A DNA stretch of 64,000 nucleotides from DYJB01 sp963777165. Lineage in GTDB: Bacteria; Chloroflexota; Anaerolineae; Anaerolineales; E44-bin32. Every line of letters begins with the position of its first letter. Positions within the stretch are counted from its first letter, which is position 1. Position numbers and translations under genes: made by a program. Location: contig CAVZPO010000022.1 of assembly GCA_963777165.1 (NCBI GenBank), positions 1 to 64,000 on the forward strand, written 5' to 3'. The notes under the pieces are model-generated. The model worked only from the letters and a program-made list of their open reading frames with translations, was not told where the DNA came from and did no database searches. This document shows, piece by piece, positions 1-8,731 of this stretch.

Positions 1-309
1 GCGCGAAGCCGCCACACAATCACCAGTTGAACCAGGCCGCACGCAGGCCCCGCTCCACTTGGGGATTAAGCCCCGTGGAGTCTCGGCCAACCGGTCGGGT
101 ACCCTGCGTTTTCCAAGACGATTCTAGTGGAAGCTGGCCGGAGGAGGCAAGGTACCTCCTGCCTGTGGGTGCTTCCCGCATCGGTAGGCCTGCCCATCAT
201 GAGCCGTCCCAACGTGGCAGACCAGGTTGGGCCGCCGAGAGGCAATGTGAAGCCCACCGCGTGGCGCCCCAGCTCGGCGCTCCTTGAGCAGGAGGCAAAG
301 GCAACGCAG
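1..309. other. IS-flanking end, no gene; candidate oriIS hairpin at 53-80
   Basis: I see no convincing gene here, downstream of the transposase stop. A hairpin is visible with arms 53-64 and 71-80 and a TT bulge at 59-60. GAAC at 29-32 reads GTTC on the transposase strand. IS91-family elements end at an oriIS that carries a hairpin and they insert beside a GTTC/GAAC tetranucleotide, so this may be the terminus of the element. That assignment is inference. Confidence 0.4.
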
Positions 310-1434
310 TCAAAATCGAGGAGGATCGCGGCCGCCGGGTCGGAGCCGGTGCATCCATTGCAGCGCCTCACCACAAGTAGGACAGCGCGCAGGCAGCTGC
401 GCGGGCACGGGCCCGTCATCCGCCGCCGAGTCCCGGGCCTCAAGTGGCTCGGTGGGCGGCAGGCTGTCGGGAGCCTGCACGCCGCCCAGCCGTTGTCGCA
501 GTTGGTCGAGCCGCTGCCGCTGGCCGGGACTGAAGAAGCCATAATAGCGGACCTTGACCCACCCCTTGGGCAGAATGTGCTGCAGGAAGCGCCGGATGAA
601 CTCCTCGGCGGCCAGCGTGCACAACCGGGTTTCTCCGCTGTCACCATCCTGGTAGCTGAACGTGACCTCATCATGGACGACTCGCTGGATGCGCTGGTTG
701 CTGAGGGCGACACGGAACACGTAGCACGCCAGATACCGCAGCGCCGGCAGACCGTTCCCCACCGGCTGGCAATGCACGACCCAGGCCTGTCTCCAGACTT
801 TGGCCGGTACCCGCTCAAACCAGCTCGTCTTTCGTAGGCCGTCGCGGAACTTGGCCCGGAACAGGATCCCCAGCGGCCTCACCGGGAGAAAGAACCCTCC
901 CCGGGCTGGCAGCCAGGTCTGGCCGTCGCAGGATAGCGCCCCTCCCGGCACCAGGTAGTGCACGTGCGGGTGATAGCTCAAGTTGCGGGCCCAGGTGTGC
1001 AGCACGCCGATCAAACCGATGTGCCCACCCAGCAAGCGCGGGTCGAGCGCCAGCCGCTGCGTCGCCGCCGCACTGGCCCGAAACAGCAAGCTATACACGT
1101 CCTTCTGGTGACTGCGCGCCACGCAGCGCAACCCGGCAGGCAAGGTGAAGGTGAGCAGGAAGTAGGGCACGCGCAGCATGCACTGCTGTTGCTGCGCCAA
1201 CCACTCCTCGGCCGCATCCTGCTGGCACTTGGGACAGTGCCGGTTCTTGCAGGAGTGATAACGGTACTGGGTCTGCTCACACCGAGGACAGTAGTAGACG
1301 TGCCCGCCGAGCACTGCCGTGCGGCACCGCTCGATGGCCTGCATCGCCCGCCGGTGGCTCGGCAAGAGGCGCGCGCCGAACTTCTCCCGGTAGGCGGGGC
1401 CGTAGCGCCGGAAGATCTCGGCCAGTTCGATCAA
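310..1434 (-). CDS. IS91-family HUH (Y2) transposase
   Basis: Rolling-circle transposase of 374 residues, the usual family length. An N-terminal zinc-binding region (Cys at about residues 49, 52, 62, 67 and 70) is followed by the metal-binding HUH signature in HPHVHYLVPGG (about 155-165). The paired catalytic tyrosines lie in YLACY (about 234 and 238). A second CxxC pair (CPTC) sits near the C-terminus. The start is taken as the TTG at 1434, because its bases overlap the TGA stop of the upstream recombinase (TTGA) and the conserved protein begins there. A longer open frame upstream only shadows the recombinase. The gene looks intact. Confidence 0.88.
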   Translation of the reverse strand: MIELAEIFRRYGPAYREKFGARLLPSHRRAMQAIERCRTAVLGGHVYYCPRCEQTQYRYHSCKNRHCPKCQQDAAEEWLAQQQQCMLRVPYFLLTFTLPAGLRCVARSHQKDVYSLLFRASAAATQRLALDPRLLGGHIGLIGVLHTWARNLSYHPHVHYLVPGGALSCDGQTWLPARGGFFLPVRPLGILFRAKFRDGLRKTSWFERVPAKVWRQAWVVHCQPVGNGLPALRYLACYVFRVALSNQRIQRVVHDEVTFSYQDGDSGETRLCTLAAEEFIRRFLQHILPKGWVKVRYYGFFSPGQRQRLDQLRQRLGGVQAPDSLPPTEPLEARDSAADDGPVPAQLPARCPTCGEALQWMHRLRPGGRDPPRF

Positions 1435-2280
1435 CCGCCGGTTTCCACCAGACGATTGATCGCCTCCGAGGCCAGGTCTTCCGATTTGCGAGTCAGATGG
1501 GTATACAGCGCTGTCGTCGTGGGCGACCGGTGACCCAGATAGATCTGGATCAGTCGCAGATTGACCCCCGCCTCCAACAGATGCGTCGCCCACGAATGCC
1601 GCAGGGTGTGCACGCTCGCCGGCTTGTGGACCCCGCTTTCCGCCAACGCCGCCTTGAAGGCGCGCTGCACCCCGGTGGCGCACATCGGACCCCCGCCCGG
1701 CGTCACGCTCGGAAACATCCACACCGGATCCCGGTGGCAGGACCAGTACTCCCGCAACAGTTCCAGCGTCCGCCGCGGCAGCGGCACATAGCGGTCCTGG
1801 CCACCCTTCCCATGGCGCACATGGATGACCATCCGGGCGCCATCGACGTCAGCCACCGGCAGTTGCACACCTTCCAGCAATCGCAACCCACAGCCGTAGA
1901 TCGTGCTCAGGCACACGCGATAGCGTGCCTTGCGCACACAGCCCAGGATCTGCTGCACTTCTTCCACGCTGAAAACCACCGGCAGCTTCTTGTCCCGAGC
2001 GGGGCGCACGAAGTCGAGCACCGGCCAATCCCGTTTCAGCGTCTGCTGGTAGAAGAACTTCAGGCTGCACAAGGCCAGGGTGCACGTGTTGCGCGCCGCG
2101 TGCTTCTCATTCTTCAGATACAGCAGGTACTGGCGCAGCTCTTCCTCGGTCAGGACGTCCGGGGACTTGCCATAGTGCTCCGCCAGTTGCCGCACCACGC
2201 GCACGTAGGGAATCCTGCGTCCGGGGAGACAGACCACGTAGTTGCAGATCTTCGATGTATCGCTGCCGTAGGGCTGTCAT
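1431..2280 (-). CDS. Tyrosine recombinase (XerD-like) of the IS91 element, frameshifted
   Basis: Phage-integrase family protein of about 282 residues. The catalytic set is visible: Arg in GCGLRLLE, His-x-x-Arg in HTLRHSWATHLLEAGV, His in YLGHRS, and the nucleophile Tyr in TALYTHL. The N-terminal SAM-like domain starts at the ATG at 2280 (MTALRQRYIEDLQLRGLSPRTQ). It is cut from the rest by one extra base in the G run at 2208-2210 (minus strand TCCC). Removing one base restores LSPRTQDSYVRVVRQLAEHY. The gene ends in a TTGA overlap with the transposase, implying translational coupling. The frameshift could be a read error, inactivation, or programmed; I favour error because many genes here show the same change. 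Confidence 0.82.
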
Positions 2281-2543
2281 GGCTACATCTCCTGTCCAGA
2301 GGGTTGGCCAGGAAATATAGCCATACAGAAGAGGATGGGCAGCTTATCGAAGAACGTGCAGCGATGCACTCGCACTGCGCGAAGCGCTTAGTTCAACTAC
2401 TGATTCTACGTCCCGCAACCCTGCCCCGCCACTGCGTCCGTCCCTCCACGAAGGACGTTCTCTTTCCGCCTCCCGCTCCTTGCCCCTCCACCCCCCCGCA
2501 AGTACAATTCGGCTCTTCGCCGCGCCACCTAAGGAGGCTGCCG
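2281..2543. other. Intergenic between IS element and thiolase-like gene
   Basis: No gene is supported. The stretch should contain the unresolved second terminus of the IS91-type element. It is visibly more AT-rich around 2310-2420 than its surroundings. A strong ribosome binding site (AAGGAGG, 2531-2537) serves the gene starting at 2544. Confidence 0.5.
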
Positions 2544-3909
2544 ATGCGTCCGGTCTACGCCGTCTCGGGCGGGGTCTCCAAGTTCGCCAAGGCCCGCCCG
2601 GATAAGACGTTTCAGGCCATCATCAAGGAAGCCTACGACTACGCCATCACCGACCTGGGGATCGACTTCCCCACCTTCACCCGGGTGGTCGACGGGTCGG
2701 TGGCGTCGTACTTCTCGGATCACTTCGCCCGCCAACTGATGGCGGGCATCATGGCCCAGGACTACCTCGGGCTGTGCCCCAAGCCCAGCCACCGCGTCGA
2801 AGGCGGCGGCGCCACCGGCGGGATCTGCCTCCAGGAGGCGTGGAAGTCGGTCGCCTCCGGCCACATGGACGTGTGCGTCGCCTACGGCTTCGAAACGATG
2901 TCGCACGTCGAGACCTGGAAGGGCAACGAGTTCATCGCCCTGGCGTCGGACATCTCGTGGGACTACCCGGTGGGCGGCTTCTACTCGGGCTACTACGCCA
3001 TGATGGTCACGCGCCACATGAAGGAGTTCGGGACGACCGTCGAGCAGCTGGCGTCGGTGTCGGTCAAGAACCACCTCAACGCCTTCCACAACCCGTACGC
3101 CCAGAAGCGCAACCGCTACACGATCGCCGACGTGCGCGCCGCACCGATGGTCGCCTGGCCGCTGACGCGGCTCGACATCTGCGTCATGTCCGACGGCGCG
3201 GCGGCGGTCATCCTGGCGTCGGAAGAAGGGCTCAAGCGGCTCGAGCAGGCCGGGGCCAAGGTGACGCGGCCGCTGGTGCGCGTCACCGGCATCGGCCGCG
3301 GCACGGACGCCATGCGCATGTCCGACCGCCCGCACGTCGATTACGAGACGTTCCTGCGCGACTACGCCACCGAGCAGGAAGCCTCTTCCGACGAGACGAA
3401 GGCCTACTACAAGAAGCTGTGGGACCACGGGACGCGCTACCCGGGCGTGCACTCGTTCCGCGCCGGGCGCACCGCCGGCAACATGGCCTACAAGCACGCC
3501 GGCATCCACGACCCTCTGCAAGGAACTCGACTTCGTCGAGCTGCACGATGCCTACACGTCGTCCGAGGTGCAGACCTACGAGGACATGGGGCTGTGCCGC
3601 TACGGCGAAGGCGGACCGTTCGCCGCTTCCGGAAGAGCGTTCATGCCGGGCATCGACTACGGGCTCAAGCTGCCCGAGAAGCCGGTCTGCGCCGTCAATC
3701 CATCCGGCGGGTTGATCGCCTGCGGCCATCCGGTCGGCGCCACCGGGCTGATGCAGGGCGTGTTCGCCGTCTGGCAGTTGCAGTCGTCGATCAAGAAGCA
3801 CTTCAAGGATGCGACGCTCCAGGTGAAGGATGCCAAACGCGGCGCGATCCACTCGCACGCCGGCACCGGCACGTACGTCACCGTCTCGATCCTGGAACGC
3901 GAGGCATAG
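2544..3909 (+). CDS. Thiolase-like protein lacking the nucleophilic Cys, frameshifted
   Basis: Thiolase-superfamily protein of about 454 residues, SCP2/archaeal type. It has HDAYTSSEVQTYEDMGL and the C-terminal GGLIACGHPVGATG motif with the catalytic His. At the usual nucleophile position (ENACASG in thiolases) it reads VEGGGATG, so the Cys is Gly89. Cys-less relatives such as the actinobacterial steroid side-chain enzyme Ltp2 act as retro-aldolases with a DUF35 partner, and a DUF35 gene follows here. Conventional thiolysis is therefore doubtful; the substrate is unknown. The start is set by AAGGAGG at 2531. One extra base at about 3512-3517 breaks the frame before CKELDFVELHDAYT. Confidence 0.75.
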
Positions 3910-3914
3910 TCCAG

Positions 3915-3949
3915 ACGACTTCCGAAGTCCTTCGGACTTCGGAAGTCGT
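3915..3949 (+). other. Perfect 16-bp hairpin between thiolase-like and DUF35 genes
   Basis: Arms at 3915-3930 and 3934-3949 are exactly complementary around a TTC loop. No T-run follows, so it is not a canonical intrinsic terminator. It lies 5 nt past the thiolase-like stop and 17 nt before the DUF35 start. It may tune relative expression or mRNA stability within the operon (inference). Confidence 0.6.
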
Positions 3950-3966
3950 TCGGCATGGAGACCCCC

Positions 3967-4519
3967 ATGACCAAACTGCCCGATCAACGCGACGAGACGC
4001 TCGGCGGCTACATCGTCCACGGCGTTCCGTTCCCGGTGGAGACCGACCCCGATGCGCTGGCGATCCTCAAGCGCCTGGCGCCGATCCAGATCGAATACCC
4101 GTACCAGGTCACCTACCTGCACTCGTACGGACAGGACTCGCCCTGGTTCGCCGGCGCGGCCAACAAGCACCTGCTGGCGACGCAGGATTCCGAGTTCGGG
4201 CTACACCTACGCCACGCCGCGCGGCCACGACATGTTCTCCGGCCGCGAGACGAACTGGATCGACATCACCGACCGCCCGGCGAAGGTGCACGCCTTCACC
4301 GTCTGCCACTTCGGATCGGAGGAGTTCCTGCCCGAGACGCCGTACGTCCTGGCGCTGATCGAGTTCGAGGGCGTCAACACGCTGTTCCTGACGCGGCTGA
4401 TGGGCATCGACCCGCAAGCCGCGGCGCTCGACTGGATCGGGATGCCGGTGACGCCGCGCTTCCTCAGGAACTCGAAGCTCAAACCGACCGACGTGTACTT
4501 CATCCCGGCCAAGGCCTGA
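3967..4519 (+). CDS. DUF35 / OB-fold acyl-CoA-binding partner protein, frameshifted
   Basis: About 184 residues, typical of DUF35 (rubredoxin-like zinc ribbon plus OB fold) proteins that pair with thiolase-fold enzymes. The OB part is clear (VHAFTVCHFGSEEF... and MPVTPRFLRNSKLKPTDVYFIP). The N-terminal part, where four zinc Cys are usual, reads KHLLATQDSEFGYTYATPRG and has no cysteines, so the zinc site is lost. One extra G in the run 4198-4200 breaks the frame. The ATG at 3967 is preferred over 3955 because GGAG at 3957-3960 is properly spaced. It follows the thiolase-like gene directly and probably forms a complex with it. Confidence 0.7.
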
Positions 4520-4539
4520 CTCTCGGTATCCTCGTCCGC

Positions 4540-5256
4540 ATGACGACGGATCTGACGAGCGCGCACCCGAACCTGCGCCAGGCCGCCACCCGGCTGCGCC
4601 GGACGATGTGGATCTGGGCGGCGCTGGCGGCCGGCATGGGGCTGCTCGCGGGCGCACCGGCCGGCGGCGGCGAGCTCGTCCCCGCCCTGGGCTGGCTCGC
4701 TGCCGCAGCGCTCATGGCGCTCTTCACCCAGCCTGCCCTGCTCGCACTGACCGCCGTGCAGTGGGCGCTGTCGATGGTGGCCTGGATCCCCGGCGTGGCG
4801 CGCATCTCCGGCGCCGACGCGCTGACGACGCTGCTCCAGCCGGGGGCGTTCGAATCCGTCGGGCTGGCGATCGTGCGCGTGCTGCTTGCGATCACCGCCT
4901 GGAACCAGTTCTTGTTTTACCGCATGCTGTACGGCACCGGGCAGGCGGCGGGGCTCGATCCGAACCTACCGCCCATCCCGGAGGTCGTCCCCAATCGTTC
5001 GGACACCTGGGCATTGGTCGGGCGCCTCCTCGGCGTGGCAGCGATCGTGGCGGCGCTGATCGCACTGGCGCTGACCACGCCCGCCCGCCTGATCCTGATC
5101 CAGGTCGGACTGCTTCTTGCATCGCTGGCGCTCGGGCTGGGGCTGGGCGCGGCCTTCTCGCCGACGACGCGACGCGGTGCGGCGCTGCTGGGCGCAGGGC
5201 TTGGCGGCATCGGCTTCGTCCTGGCGCTGGCGGCCGGAGCCGCCATTCCCGGCTGA
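4540..5256 (+). CDS. Polytopic membrane protein, unknown function
   Basis: A 238-residue hydrophobic protein with about six or seven predicted membrane spans, for example around residues 20-40, 48-80 and 105-125, then three near the C-terminus. A polar cytoplasmic-type loop (GLDPNLPPIPEVVPNRSD) sits in the middle. It starts 20 nt after the DUF35 stop, so cotranscription is likely, but nothing in it points to thiolase chemistry. I do not recognise the family. Low-complexity Ala/Leu/Gly composition makes homology inference unsafe. Confidence 0.6.
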   Translation: MTTDLTSAHPNLRQAATRLRRTMWIWAALAAGMGLLAGAPAGGGELVPALGWLAAAALMALFTQPALLALTAVQWALSMVAWIPGVARISGADALTTLLQPGAFESVGLAIVRVLLAITAWNQFLFYRMLYGTGQAAGLDPNLPPIPEVVPNRSDTWALVGRLLGVAAIVAALIALALTTPARLILIQVGLLLASLALGLGLGAAFSPTTRRGAALLGAGLGGIGFVLALAAGAAIPG

Positions 5257-5275
5257 CACGGCCACTCCCTTCCTT

Positions 5276-6031
5276 ATGAAACCGGCAATCGCCCCCCCAC
5301 CCGGCCGCGTGCCGGAACCGGCTGTCTTCCGGGCCCGCGCCACGGAGGTCAACCTGCTCATGGCGCTGGGCATCGTCGGCACCGGGCTTGGGTTGGCGCT
5401 GCTGGCGATCGGCATATGGGCGTGGATCTTCGCCACGACGACCTACGGCCCGGCGGCCGTGCCGCGTTGGTCGAATGCCTGGTTTGGCGCATCGCCGGTG
5501 CTGGGTGTGCTCGGGATCGCGTGTCTGCTGCGCGCCTGGTGGCTCAGCCGCCTGCGCGTCGAGGCACACGCCGAAGGGCTGCGCCTCGGCCGCGGCCCGC
5601 GTGCCAGGTGGATCCCATGGCCGGCGATCCGCGAAGTTCGCGCCGCGGGCGCAAGTGGTTCGTATGCCGCGCTCGGCCTGCGGCTCGACGACGGACGCCG
5701 CGTTCGCCTGACGCGCACGCTGGCCGATCTGGATGCGCTCGTCGTGCGTGTGAAACGCGGTGCATTCCCGGGGCTGCTCGAGGGCAGCCGCCAGCAGGTC
5801 AACCTTGGCGAGACGCTCGCCTTCGGCCCGCTGCGTTTGACGCCCGACGGCGTCCAGGCCGGCAGGAAGGCAATACAATGGAAGGACGTTCAGGCGGTCG
5901 AGGTGCGCGGGGGCCGGTTGGTCATCAGCGCACGTCCGCCCGGCACGACCAGGCTGCGGGTTACAGCCGGACGGGTGCCGAACGTCGACGTGTGCGTGCA
6001 GCTCGTCCGCCATCTAGGACAGGTGCCATGA
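5276..6031 (+). CDS. Membrane-anchored protein with PH-like domains, unknown
   Basis: About 251 residues. Two membrane spans lie in the N-terminal third (about 25-50 and 68-88). A soluble region follows with two repeated beta-rich stretches (EGLRLGRGPRARWIPWPAI... and DGVQAGRKAIQWKDVQAVEV) resembling bacterial PH-like (bPH/DUF6585-type) modules that read 'x-x-W-x-x-I/V-x-x-V'. The function is unknown. The stop overlaps the next start (ATGA at 6028-6031), so it is translationally coupled to the following lipoprotein gene. The family assignment is tentative. Confidence 0.55.
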   Translation: MKPAIAPPPGRVPEPAVFRARATEVNLLMALGIVGTGLGLALLAIGIWAWIFATTTYGPAAVPRWSNAWFGASPVLGVLGIACLLRAWWLSRLRVEAHAEGLRLGRGPRARWIPWPAIREVRAAGASGSYAALGLRLDDGRRVRLTRTLADLDALVVRVKRGAFPGLLEGSRQQVNLGETLAFGPLRLTPDGVQAGRKAIQWKDVQAVEVRGGRLVISARPPGTTRLRVTAGRVPNVDVCVQLVRHLGQVP

Positions 6032-8506
6032 AACGCTTCTTGATTCGCGTGATCACGTTGGCCTGCGTTTTCTCGGCCGTCTCCGGATGCACGCTGCCGT
6101 TTGCCGGCGGCGGGTTGGCCGGGCCGACGCCAATTCCAGCCGGCGGCTCATCGCCGCTGCCGGCGGCCGAGGTCATCTTTAACCTCACGCCTCCTGCCGG
6201 GACGCCCGACGACGCCGGGCTGCAGCTCGTCATGCTGGATGAGGTCACGGGTCTGCCGTATGCCGCAGCCTCGACGCCGATGACGCTCCAGGCCGATGGC
6301 CGCTGGCAGGCGCGGCTGACGCCGCCGGTCGGCAGCCTGCTGCGCTACCGCTATGCGCGCCAGACGCCGTCTGCCTCCGAAGAGTTCGACGGCCTCGGCC
6401 GGCCGGTGCGCGAGCGGGTGATGCACGTCACCGGCCCGACGACGCAGGACGACCTGGTGGCGGCCTGGATCGACGCCCCCTTCCTCGGGCAGACCGGGCG
6501 CGTGATCGGCCGCATCGTCGACGCCGCCACGGCTGCCCCGCTGCGCGAGATCCTGGTCAGCGCCTCGGGCGTGACGGCCTACACCGACGGCGAGGGCGCC
6601 TTCCGGCTCGACGGTCTGGCGCCCGGGCTGCACTCGGTGGTGGCCTACACCACCGATGGCGCCTACCGACCGCAGCAGCGGCAGGCGGTGGTCGCCGCTG
6701 AAAGCGCCACACCGGCCGAGCTGGCGCTCGACGCCGCGCCGATGATCGACATCGCCTTCGAGGTCACGCTGCCGGAGGGCACGCCGGCCGATGCGCCGAT
6801 CCGCGTCGCCGGCAATGTGCGGCCGTTCGGCGCCGTCTTCGCCGAGCTGGCCGGTGGCGTCAGCACCAGTGCGGCACGCATGCCGACGATGGTGCGCGTC
6901 GATGCCACGCACGCCCTGCTCCTCACGCAGCTGCATGCCGGCACCGACCTGCGCTACAAGTACACCCTCGGCGACGGGCTGTGGAACGCCGAGCGCGATG
7001 CCAGCGGCGGGTTCGTCACGCGCCAGTTGATCGTCCCCGAGCAGGGGCCGATCGTGCAGGACACGGTCGCCTCCTGGCGCTCGCCGGCCTACGCCGCGCT
7101 TGACCTTCCACGTGAGCGTCCCGGCGAACACGCCGGCCTCGGACTCGGTCAGCATCCAGTTCAATCCGTTCACCTGGTTCGAGCCGATCCCGATGTGGAA
7201 GGAAGCCGACGGGACGTGGACCTACGTGCTCAACGGCCCGCTCGACTTCGGCGGCGCCCTGGCCTACCGCTACTGCCGCAACTTGCAGTGCGGATCGGCA
7301 GATGACATCGACACCGCCGGGCCGTCCACAAGCGGCCGATCCGTGACGCCGTCGGCCGAGCCGCAGACGCTGGCCGACACAGTGCGCGAGTGGCAGTGGC
7401 TCCCGCAGGAGACGCTCCCGCCGACCGACGTCGTTGCGCCGGCCATCACCGCGCGCCCCGGTTTCGCCGTCGGGTACGAGCTGCTGCCGGCTTACCGTCC
7501 GACGTGGTCGAGCTTGATGCCGACCGCCCTGGCCGAGATGGCCGCCCGCGGCGCCAACGCCGTGATCTTCACGCCGACCTGGACGCTGCAGGTCAATCGC
7601 CCGCTCCCGATCCTCGGGCTCGACCCGACGCAGGCGCCGTTCGGCGGCGACATCTTGGGCTTCGCTGCCGAGGCAGCCAAACACGACATGCAGGTCGGCC
7701 TGCGGCCCCGGCTCTCGCCGGCGTACGGATCGCTCGCCGACTGGTGGGCGGGTGGTGCGCGCGATGCGGCCTGGTGGGCAGTGTGGTACGAGGCATACCG
7801 CTCGTTCATCCTGACGCAGGCGCGGATAGCGGCTGACGCGGGAGCGACGACATTGATCCTCGGCGGGCCCGAGATCGCGCCGGCGCTGCCCGCTGGCCTT
7901 CTTGCCGATGGCACTTCATCCGGCGCGCCGGCCGATGCCGATGCGCGTTGGCGGACGCTGATCGGCGAGGTGCGCACCGTCTTCTCCGGGCGTGTCGGGT
8001 TCGAGCTCGACTTGGGCGAGGCGCTCCAGCCGCCGCCTACGTTCCTCGACGCCGTCGACGAGGTGCACCTGGCCTGGCATGCGCCGCTGACGCCTGGCGG
8101 GCTGGCCACTGTGCAGAGCATGCAGGCGACGGCCGCCGGGCTGCTCGATCAGCTCCTGCTGACCGAGCCGGTGCTGGCCTCCAAGCCGATCGTCGTGCAC
8201 GTGCTCTACGCCTCGGTCGAGGGCGGCGCCAGCGACTGCCCGCCGGCTGCGGATGGCTCGTGCCGCGCATCGTCCGAGTTCGACCTGGGCGCCATCGTCG
8301 ATCCCGACCTGGCCGTCGATTTGACGGCGCAGGCGCAGGCTTACAACGCGCTGCTGCTCGAGTTCTCCGGTCGATCGGCGATCAGCGGGTTCTTCGCCCG
8401 CGGCGACTACCCGATGGCAGCGCTGCTCGATAAGTCGGCCTCGCCCTATGGCAAGCCGGCGCAGGACGTGCTGACCTTCTGGTATCCCAAACTGACCGGG
8501 CACTAG
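6028..8506 (+). CDS. Modular lipoprotein with carbohydrate-binding-like repeats and a glycoside-hydrolase-like barrel, frameshifted
   Basis: About 825 residues. The signal peptide has a lipobox (SAVSGC) and a G/P/T linker. Three related beta modules of starch-binding (CBM20/48-like) character follow; each ends in a W-containing edge (LVAAWID, TVASWRS, TVREWQW) and two carry YRYARQ/YKYTLGDGL-type strands. A carboxypeptidase-regulatory-like domain (GRVIGRIVDAATAAPLREIL) lies between the first and second. The C-terminal about 350 residues look like a TIM barrel related to GH113 (GANAVIFTPTWTL, LILGGPEIAPAL, VGFELDLGEAL). The Glu in GGPE is a candidate acid/base. One extra base at 7092-7101 splits the gene. 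Probably a surface-bound polysaccharide-acting protein; the substrate is unknown. Confidence 0.68.
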
Positions 8507-8533
8507 CCGGCCAATCCGGATCTTGTGATGGAC

Positions 8534-8560
8534 ACGAGCGGCGGATGCCCCGCCGCTCGT
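8534..8560 (+). terminator. Strong hairpin after the lipoprotein gene
   Basis: Perfect 11-bp arms 8534-8544 and 8550-8560 flank a 5-nt loop, followed by GCGTTTCC. The U-tract is weak, so termination may be Rho-dependent or only RNA-stabilising. It lies 28 nt after the stop at 8506. Confidence 0.55.
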
Positions 8561-8731
8561 GCGTTTCCGTGGCCGTCTCGACGCGCGCGCAGTTGCGGCG
8601 CAAGCGTCGTTATGCTAGTCTGGGCCTGCGCCGGTTCGTTTCGCTTCGCCAACCCTTCGGTACCGAGAACTGATCTCGTCGGTCCGTGTGTATCCGCCGG
8701 CGGTCCATTCCCGCCCGTGAGAGGAAACGTC

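Larger units (their letters stand above)
29..2300 (-). mobile_element. IS91-family insertion element with a tyrosine recombinase gene
   Basis: Two minus-strand genes, a phage-integrase-type recombinase followed by an HUH/Y2 transposase, are joined by a 4-nt start/stop overlap. A subset of IS91-family elements is known to carry such an accessory tyrosine recombinase upstream of the transposase. The outer limits are not resolved. The left end is guessed from the GTTC and hairpin near 29-80. The right end lies somewhere between the recombinase start (2280) and the next gene (2544). IS91 elements move by rolling-circle transposition and leave no target duplication, so flanking direct repeats cannot be used. 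Confidence 0.6.

Noticed and set aside
66..837. Open frames on both strands overlapping the end of the transposase
   Set aside because: Out-of-frame or antisense to the clear transposase coding sequence.
1434..1722. N-terminal extension of the IS91 transposase
   Set aside because: That stretch is the catalytic end of the recombinase in another frame; the transposase homology begins at the TTG overlapping the recombinase stop.
2529..3521. Minus-strand open frame of 330 codons opposite the thiolase-like gene
   Set aside because: Antisense shadow of a high-GC gene: Val/Arg/Asp-rich composition, no ribosome site, no family resemblance. The same applies to long frames opposite lysS, the AORs and mmsA.
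3915..3949. Hairpin after the thiolase-like gene as an intrinsic terminator
   Set aside because: No T-run follows and the next gene starts 17 nt later in the same direction with a functional relationship.
1497..4358. Long plus-strand open frame running through the IS element and the thiolase-like gene
   Set aside because: The first third is antisense to the recombinase/transposase and the last third is out of frame with the real thiolase tail. Only 2544 to about 3515 is coding.
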